A stretch of 11,006 nt of DNA from an uncultured archaeon (GTDB taxonomy: Archaea; Aenigmatarchaeota; Aenigmatarchaeia; CG10238-14; SCSR01): positions 1 to 11,006 of the forward strand of contig CALIKW010000039.1 of NCBI GenBank assembly GCA_938017915.1, in the 5' to 3' direction. The first letter of the stretch is position 1, and each line of letters starts with the position of its first letter. Of this stretch, positions 7,091 through 11,006 are shown piece by piece. Under the pieces are notes generated by a model. That model made no database searches, had not been told where the DNA came from, and saw nothing but the letters and a program-made list of their open reading frames with translations. Both the position numbers and the translations under genes were made by a program.

Positions 7091-7534
7091 ATGAAGCTAA
7101 GAATCCCAAAATCTGCAATAATTTCAAGCTTCTTAATATTCTTAATGGTAGGCTCAACTCTCATTTATTTTTTCATGAATTTCTTACGACCAACAGGAAT
7201 GATAACTTTGCCAGAAAAAAATATAATAGATTATGAGCTTTCTTTGATGCAAGAAAATCTTGCAATACAGCAAGGTAAATTACTTCTTAAATTTTTTTAC
7301 TCAAATGAATGTGGTGAATGTTTTGAGATAAAGAATTATTTGGAAAATCTTGCAAATATGTATAAAGATCAAATAATACTTCAAGAAATTGTTATGAATA
7401 TAAGCTCTTATGAAATAAGGTTGTCCAGCTTTTATGGTCAAAAGATTTTAAGAAATTCAACTGAAGAAGAAATTTTTAAAGCTCTTTGTAATTTAATGTT
7501 TTCTCCACCAGCTGAATGTATAAAATTCGAGTGA
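7091..7534 (+). CDS. Membrane-anchored thioredoxin-like protein with CxxC
   Basis: A 147-residue protein with a basic N-terminus (MKLRIPKS), one hydrophobic helix (about 9-32) and a soluble domain that should face outside. The domain contains LLLKFFYSNECGECFEIKNYLE-type sequence: a core strand followed by C74-G-E-C77 at the start of a helix, the arrangement of a thioredoxin-fold active site. A second Cys pair lies near the end (C133, C143). It is shorter than a full thioredoxin domain plus anchor, and I do not see the usual cis-Pro motif clearly, so the fold is an inference from the CxxC context. It is first in a two-gene unit with the DUF429 gene, whose start it overlaps. A role in extracytoplasmic disulfide chemistry is plausible. 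Confidence 0.72.
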   Translation: MKLRIPKSAIISSFLIFLMVGSTLIYFFMNFLRPTGMITLPEKNIIDYELSLMQENLAIQQGKLLLKFFYSNECGECFEIKNYLENLANMYKDQIILQEIVMNISSYEIRLSSFYGQKILRNSTEEEIFKALCNLMFSPPAECIKFE

Positions 7535-8166
7535 GAAAATTGAGGTTTGTGGGAATAGACCTTGCTGGAAGCGAAAAAAGAAAAACAGGATTTTGCGTAA
7601 TGGATGAAAAGCTTTTTGTTAAAACTAAAATTTTATTCAAGGATAAGGAAATTCTTGAGGAAGTTAGAAAAGTTAAACCAAAAGTTGTTGCTATAGATGC
7701 TCCATTAGCTTTGCCAAAAGGAAGACCTGGCTTAGGAAAAAAATATTCGAAGTTTGGGCATTTAAGAGAGTGTGATAAGCAGCTCTTAAAAATGGGGATA
7801 AAATTTTTTCCTATAACCTTAGGGCCCATGAGAAAATTAACTCAAAGAGGAATAAAATTGAAGAAAAAGTTGGAGAAAGAAGGATTTGAAGTTATAGAAA
7901 CATATCCTGGAGGAGTGCAAGATATTTTAAAAATTTCAAGGAAGAAAAATTTAGAGAAATTAAGAAAAGGATTGGAAAGAATAGGAATTAAAGGTTTGAA
8001 AAAAGATGTTAGTGAGCATGAGTTGGATGCTGTAACTTGCGCATTAGTTGGCAAAATGTACTTTGAAGGAAATTATCTTGCTGTTGGAGATGAAAAAGAG
8101 GCTCTCTTAATTCTTCCTCAATGTAGCAATAAATGGCTTACATTCATTTTTCAAATCATTGCATGA
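7531..8166 (+). CDS. DUF429/COG2410 family predicted nuclease (RNase H-like fold)
   Basis: The protein starts with RFVGIDLAGSEKRKTGFCV, a first RNase H-fold strand with an acidic residue. It continues with VVAIDAPLALPKGR, then RECDKQLLKMGIKFFPITLGPMRKLTQRG-type sequence, VIETYPGGVQDIL and a final EHELDAVTCAL helix. The acidic residues in these blocks suit a two-metal nuclease site, but no activity is established for the family. I prefer the GTG start at 7531, which gives 211 residues and a 4-base GTGA overlap with the previous stop. An in-frame ATG at 7516 would add five residues (MYKIR) and overlap 19 bases. Relatives usually stop soon after a GD..E.L..LP stretch; here about 15 residues (QCSNKWLTFIFQIIA) follow and run antisense through the end of the convergent Cys-rich gene. 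Confidence 0.82.
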   Translation: MRKLRFVGIDLAGSEKRKTGFCVMDEKLFVKTKILFKDKEILEEVRKVKPKVVAIDAPLALPKGRPGLGKKYSKFGHLRECDKQLLKMGIKFFPITLGPMRKLTQRGIKLKKKLEKEGFEVIETYPGGVQDILKISRKKNLEKLRKGLERIGIKGLKKDVSEHELDAVTCALVGKMYFEGNYLAVGDEKEALLILPQCSNKWLTFIFQIIA

Positions 8167-8409
8167 AGGGGTTCCTAAGCAAAAAATTAAATTGCATTCT
8201 GATGCGCACTTACAAATGTATGATGGAATTTTATTTTCTTGGGGATATGAAGTTAAGTTGCAGTGAGTACACCAATTAATCAGCGAATTCCTACACATTT
8301 CACAAGTTGTTGCAGTAGGAGAGATGTAAAGGGAATAAAGGTAGATTGCAACAATCAAAACAACTAAACCAAGAACTATTAAAAGGATTTTATCGTAAGC
8401 TATGCCCAT
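8107..8409 (-). CDS. Small membrane-anchored cysteine-rich protein
   Basis: This 100-residue protein has one N-terminal hydrophobic helix (about 8-28, KILLIVLGLVVLIVAIYLY) and a 70-residue tail with ten cysteines at 36, 39, 47, 50, 66, 68, 72, 77, 83 and 90. The first four form two CxxC pairs, as in a zinc knuckle, while the later spacing looks more like a disulfide-stabilised or metal-binding mini-domain. The hydrophobic segment is a signal anchor or signal peptide, so the tail probably lies outside the cell. I do not recognise the family. The ATG at 8409 has an AT-rich TATA-like element (AAATTAATTT, 8431-8440) about 26 bases upstream, in a gap shared with the divergent KaiC-like gene. Its last 19 codons and stop overlap the DUF429 gene. 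The patterned cysteines argue that it is real. Confidence 0.72.
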   Translation of the reverse strand: MGIAYDKILLIVLGLVVLIVAIYLYSLYISPTATTCEMCRNSLINWCTHCNLTSYPQENKIPSYICKCASECNLIFCLGTPSCNDLKNECKPFIATLRKN

Positions 8410-8410
8410 A

Positions 8411-8427
8411 AATTATATTATAAAATT
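8411..8427 (+). promoter_or_regulatory. TATA-like promoter of the KaiC-like gene
   Basis: AATTATATTATAAAATT is centred about 23 bases before the ATG at 8442, so the mRNA is probably leaderless. The 32-base divergent gap must serve both this gene and the Cys-rich gene. Confidence 0.55.
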
Positions 8428-8441
8428 CCTAAATTAATTTT

Positions 8442-9125
8442 ATGGAAAAGGAGAGAATAGAAACAGGAATTCCAGGTTTGGATAAGCTAATTCAGGGAGG
8501 TTTTATTAAAGGTTCTACTATTTTGCTTTGTGGAACTACAGGAACAGGAAAGACAATATTTTCTTGTCAATTCATTTGGCATGGTTTAGAAAAAGGTGAG
8601 AACGGAGTTTATCTCGCGTTAGAAGAAGATAAGGAAAGTATAATAAAGTGTGCCCAAGATTTTGGATGGGATTTTAAAAAGTATATAAATCAGAAAAAGC
8701 TTATTGTTGAGTCAATATTTCCCTCAAGCCTGGAAGAAATAAAGGATACTATAAGAGAATTTATAAGAAGAGTTAATGCAAAGAGGTTTGTTTTAGATAG
8801 CTTGAGTGTTGCTACTATGGGCTGGAAAGAAAGTGAATCGATACCGATAATTAGAAGAAGCATATTTGAGCTTGCAAAAACTTTAAAGGATTTGCAAGTT
8901 ACTAGCATTTTAATAAGCGAAATACCAGAAGGCGAAAATAAGTTAAGTAGGCTTGGTATTGAAGAGTTTGTTGTTGATGGTATAATAAGACTTCACTACT
9001 TAGAATTTACCACTGGAGATATTCCACGAAGCTTAATAATAAGAAAAATGAGAAGAACAGATCATGAGACTGATATATTTCCTTTTGAGATTACAGAAAA
9101 GGGTATAGTTGTTAAAAAAGGATAG
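8442..9125 (+). CDS. Single-domain KaiC-like RecA-superfamily ATPase
   Basis: This is a 227-residue P-loop ATPase of the archaeal KaiC/RadA-like group. It opens with the family signature ERIETGIPGLDKLIQGGFIKGS (4-25). Walker A is GTTGTGKT (31-38), the putative catalytic Glu pair is in LALEED (58-63), and Walker B is RFVLDS with D119. Near the C-terminus LSRLGIEEFVVDGIIRLHYLE (168-188) and RSLIIRKMR are typical. It has one domain, unlike the double-domain clock KaiC, and lacks a DNA-repair RadA N-terminal domain. Archaeal relatives are linked to signalling and regulation, often as partners of other proteins, but the specific role is not known. It has its own promoter and stands alone, followed by a T-rich stretch. 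Confidence 0.92.
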   Translation: MEKERIETGIPGLDKLIQGGFIKGSTILLCGTTGTGKTIFSCQFIWHGLEKGENGVYLALEEDKESIIKCAQDFGWDFKKYINQKKLIVESIFPSSLEEIKDTIREFIRRVNAKRFVLDSLSVATMGWKESESIPIIRRSIFELAKTLKDLQVTSILISEIPEGENKLSRLGIEEFVVDGIIRLHYLEFTTGDIPRSLIIRKMRRTDHETDIFPFEITEKGIVVKKG

Positions 9126-9134
9126 TAAATTGGT

Positions 9135-9145
9135 AATTTTTCTTT
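9135..9145 (+). terminator. T-rich terminator after the KaiC-like gene
   Basis: A T-rich run (AATTTTTCTTT) begins about nine bases after the stop codon, with no hairpin. This fits archaeal U-tract termination and suggests that the next gene is transcribed separately. Confidence 0.35.
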
Positions 9146-9165
9146 AAAATTTTAAGTTTAAAGGG

Positions 9166-9180
9166 AAACATTTATTAGTC
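9166..9180 (+). promoter_or_regulatory. TATA-like promoter of the 298-residue gene
   Basis: AAACATTTATTAGTC follows a purine-rich BRE-like AAAGGG. Transcription would start near 9198, leaving about 13 leader bases before the ATG at 9211. No convincing Shine-Dalgarno site is present. Confidence 0.4.
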
Positions 9181-9210
9181 TTTTCTTCCATCATAAAATA
9201 AAGGATTCTT

Positions 9211-10107
9211 ATGAGTATGACATTTTTGATTCAAAAGCTGGATAAGGAAATTAGAAATGGTAGAATTAAAAATGGCAAAAGACTCTTGAACGAAGTTATG
9301 AACCCTGTTGTATACGGCTGGGGAAAAAGACATTCGGTAGCGAGAGATCCAGAATCAGCCTTTTTCCATTTTAAGAATAAAACATTACCAATTTTTAAGG
9401 AATGTATAAAAAATTTATTTATTCTTACCCCTCTAACTGAAAAAGAAAATACAGAATATATTAAAGCTTTGGATGAAAGAATAAATGAAGCAAATAGAAT
9501 GAGGGAATTCGATAAAACCATGACTTTAAGATATCAATTTGAAATTGGAAATTGCTTGATTAATTTTAGTTTTAAAAAACTTTTAAAAGAGCATTTGGAT
9601 TTAAGAAGAGAAGATCCTTATTCTCTACAAAACGAAATAAATTTTATAAAAAAGGACGTAGGGTTTGTTATTAAGAGATATGTTGAAAGTTATATTAAGA
9701 GTAGCAAAAAGTCTAAATTCGGACCTCCTACAGGTGTTTATGATACAAGTCCATTAGGTCAGGCTGAGCTGAAATTTGCATTTGATGAAATTTTAAAATT
9801 AAAAGTTTCTAAGCCTCCTACGCTTCCTTCTTTAAATTGGAAAAATTATTATGAAATTGGAATAGAAGACAAAACGATTGTTTATGATATTTCTAGAATA
9901 ATGGAAGAGGCGTCTCAGCCATTCGGTGGTTTAAGACATTTTATCTCAAAATATGGCACAAAGTCACTATGCATTCCAGGTATGAGTTTAAACTTTCTTT
10001 TAAACGGAGATTATGAAGTAATTGGAACTTACCTTAAGATGATCGGATATTTAAAAGTACCGGAGTTTAAAACTAAGCATATTAAACCTTTGGAGTACAT
10101 TGCTTAA
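9211..10107 (+). CDS. Hypothetical protein, 298 residues, function unknown
   Basis: I do not recognise this protein. It appears soluble and mostly helical in the first two thirds. A glycine/proline-containing connector (KFGPPTGVYDTSPLGQAEL, about 175-193) leads to a mixed C-terminal region. That region includes KDVGF-type charged segments upstream, ASQPFGGLRHFISKYG (about 235-250) and LCIPGMSLNFLLNGDYEVIGTYLKMIGYL. There is no membrane segment, signal peptide, P-loop or metal-site cluster. Starts at 9211 (MSMTF) and 9217 (MTF) are both possible. It has its own TATA-like box and overlaps the convergent 141-residue gene by four bases. The full-length open frame and normal codon use (AGA/AGG for Arg, AT-rich third positions) make it a real gene, probably lineage-restricted. 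Confidence 0.82.
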   Translation: MSMTFLIQKLDKEIRNGRIKNGKRLLNEVMNPVVYGWGKRHSVARDPESAFFHFKNKTLPIFKECIKNLFILTPLTEKENTEYIKALDERINEANRMREFDKTMTLRYQFEIGNCLINFSFKKLLKEHLDLRREDPYSLQNEINFIKKDVGFVIKRYVESYIKSSKKSKFGPPTGVYDTSPLGQAELKFAFDEILKLKVSKPPTLPSLNWKNYYEIGIEDKTIVYDISRIMEEASQPFGGLRHFISKYGTKSLCIPGMSLNFLLNGDYEVIGTYLKMIGYLKVPEFKTKHIKPLEYIA

Positions 10108-10529
10108 AACTCTTCTATATCCTCTTGAAGTCCTATAGTTGATTGCAATTTCTTCCACTCAATTTCATAAAGTTCTTCTTTTATTTCCTCAAGTGTTGGG
10201 AAAATTAGTTCATCTCCCACAATCCTAACTAAATCATTTACTTTTGATGGAGGTAAGTAGTATTCTGGTAAATCTTCAACTAAATTATATGATACTATTT
10301 TTCCTTTCTCATCAGTTTCGAGCTTTAATCTATAATTGGGTTGAATTCTACTATAGTTAGAAATGCTTGAAAGTTGTTTGGAAATATTTTCTTTAATTTT
10401 TATTAGTTCCTGTAAAGAAGCCTCTATTGCAAGTCTGTAAATATCTTCTAGGTTGAACCATACTCCATATTCTGAGATGATATTGAGTATCTCTTCTGCT
10501 ATTTTGTGTTTTTCTTCCAACTCACCCAT
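10104..10529 (-). CDS. Hypothetical protein, 141 residues, function unknown
   Basis: This is a small acidic protein of no family I know. Residues 1-55 look like two or three helices (KHKIAEEILNIISEYG, then LEDIYRLAIEASLQELIKIKENI). Residues about 60-85 look like a strand pair (NYRLKLETDEKGKIVSYNLV). After a proline turn (LPEYYLPPSK), a Glu-rich helical tail ends in EDIEEF. No membrane segment or Cys is seen. The N-terminal helices could be a winged-helix or partner-binding domain, but I see no diagnostic pattern. The ATG start at 10529 lies downstream of a TATA-like element embedded in a perfect inverted repeat. It is convergent with the 298-residue gene, overlapping by four bases at the stop codons. 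Confidence 0.78.
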   Translation of the reverse strand: MGELEEKHKIAEEILNIISEYGVWFNLEDIYRLAIEASLQELIKIKENISKQLSSISNYSRIQPNYRLKLETDEKGKIVSYNLVEDLPEYYLPPSKVNDLVRIVGDELIFPTLEEIKEELYEIEWKKLQSTIGLQEDIEEF

Positions 10530-10554
10530 ACTCTCTAAAATTATTTTTATTTAA

Positions 10555-10585
10555 AACCTTTAAATAGTTTATTATTTTAAAGGTT
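10555..10585. repeat. Perfect 10-bp inverted repeat over the promoter of the 141-residue gene
   Basis: The arms AACCTTTAAA (10555-10564) and TTTAAAGGTT (10576-10585) are exact reverse complements separated by 11 bases, so arm centres are about two helical turns apart. On the minus strand the proximal arm contains the TATA-like CTATTTAAAGG (10559-10569), about 35 bases before the ATG at 10529. It could be an operator for a dimeric repressor or, in RNA, a hairpin ending the HD gene transcript. Confidence 0.5.
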
Positions 10586-10614
10586 AAATCAAAAATTTCC
10601 TTTAAAATTTTTAG

Positions 10615-11006
10615 TCAATTTTTTTTCAGTCCTTGCCACCATTCGTTTGAGTTTACTTTTTCAAGTTCTTTAATCAACCTTTTCCCAGAATTTGTTTTGA
10701 TTTTAAGAGAAGCATTTTTTATCCAATCTTTTGCATAAGTGTAACCTTTTTCCATCAATTCCTTTGCTGTTGCGGCCATTTCTAGAAAATCGGCATCCCT
10801 AGCTATTAAAGCAGCTTTTGAATCCAAATTCTTAGCTTTTTTCCATAAATTAAAAATTTCTTTCCCTATCTTTCCAAGCTTTTCAACTTGCTCTTTAGTT
10901 GCTCTTTCATCATCATATTCCTTAACATATCTTTTTGCTACCTTATGAAAATCACCAATCCTACATTCTTCTAACTCATGGAAAATTACTAATGATATTG
11001 TAAAAA
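10615..11006 (-). CDS. HD-domain phosphohydrolase (HD_3/YfbR-like), C-terminal part; 5' end outside window
   Basis: The open frame enters at the right edge and runs 130 codons to the stop at 10615. Shortly after entry it reads FHELEECRIGDFHKVAKRY, matching the HxxxE...GD block of HD_3/YfbR-type nucleotidases. Then comes a charged helical stretch (DDERATKEQVEKLGK), and then ARDADFLEMAATAKELMEKG, which carries the conserved D-A-D followed by a helix. Relatives remove phosphate from deoxynucleoside monophosphates, so a housecleaning nucleotidase role is likely. The first HH/HD metal ligands should lie to the right of this window. A TTG at 10827 is not a real start because coding similarity continues upstream of it. 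It is followed on the same strand, after 85 bases holding an inverted repeat, by the 141-residue gene. Confidence 0.82.
   Translation of the reverse strand, partial: FTISLVIFHELEECRIGDFHKVAKRYVKEYDDERATKEQVEKLGKIGKEIFNLWKKAKNLDSKAALIARDADFLEMAATAKELMEKGYTYAKDWIKNASLKIKTNSGKRLIKELEKVNSNEWWQGLKKN

Noticed and set aside
7476..8054. Two minus-strand open frames (7476-7829 and 7842-8054) opposite the DUF429 gene.
   Set aside because: They lie wholly or mostly antisense to a well-supported conserved family and have no supporting motif.
8442..9125. Reading the KaiC-like gene as the recombinase radA or as part of a circadian clock.
   Set aside because: It is a single ATPase domain without the RadA N-terminal domain, and there are no KaiA/KaiB neighbours.
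9231..9521. Minus-strand open frame of 96 codons with a somewhat hydrophobic translation.
   Set aside because: It is antisense to the 298-residue gene; its composition is what results from reading the opposite strand of Lys/Glu/Asn-rich coding DNA.
10615..10827. A 70-residue gene starting at TTG 10827.
   Set aside because: The same frame stays open to the right edge and encodes HD-domain sequence upstream of this TTG, so it is an internal codon of a larger gene.
1..11006. CRISPR arrays, insertion sequences, toxin-antitoxin pairs or other defence genes.
   Set aside because: No regularly spaced direct repeats, transposase motifs or recognisable defence proteins were found on either strand.

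Overview
The window is a strongly AT-rich, gene-dense stretch of archaeal chromosome. Four things point to Archaea: an archaeal/eukaryal-type leucyl-tRNA synthetase, a tRNA gene with an intron after position 37 and no encoded CCA, TATA-like boxes about 25 bases upstream of start codons with little or no leader, and archaeal-type families (COG2410/DUF429, a single-domain KaiC-like ATPase, a SpoIIM/DUF95 membrane protein). Small proteins, short intergenic gaps and overlapping gene ends suit a DPANN-like lineage, but that placement is inference; no marker here fixes the phylum.

Left part (1-1391, all minus strand): a tRNA-Arg(UCU) with a 32-nt intron, then a 329-residue protein of unknown function, then a partial unknown small protein that runs off the left edge. 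Middle left (1508-3537): a dolichyl-phosphate-mannose-synthase-like GT2 enzyme (minus) is divergent from a GT-C (PMT/ArnT-like) membrane glycosyltransferase (plus). Together they look like a lipid-linked sugar donor and its transferase for surface glycosylation.

Centre (3570-7046): leuS (plus) meets a SpoIIM-family membrane protein (minus) tail to tail with no base between the stop codons. Right of centre (7091-8409): a membrane-anchored thioredoxin-like protein with a CxxC motif overlaps the start of a DUF429 RNase H-fold protein. That gene's 3' end runs 60 bases into a convergent gene for a membrane-anchored, ten-cysteine mini-protein.

Right part (8442-11006): a KaiC-like ATPase behind a well-placed TATA box, an unrecognised 298-residue protein, an unrecognised 141-residue protein convergent with it (4-base overlap), a perfect 10-bp inverted repeat over the latter's promoter, and the 3' part of an HD-domain phosphohydrolase that enters from the right edge.

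I found no CRISPR array, transposase, integrase, rRNA or obvious defence system. The observations most worth following are the tRNA intron with two mutually exclusive folds, the redox-looking pair of anchored proteins around the DUF429 gene, and the orphan proteins at 260-1249, 9211-10107 and 10104-10529.
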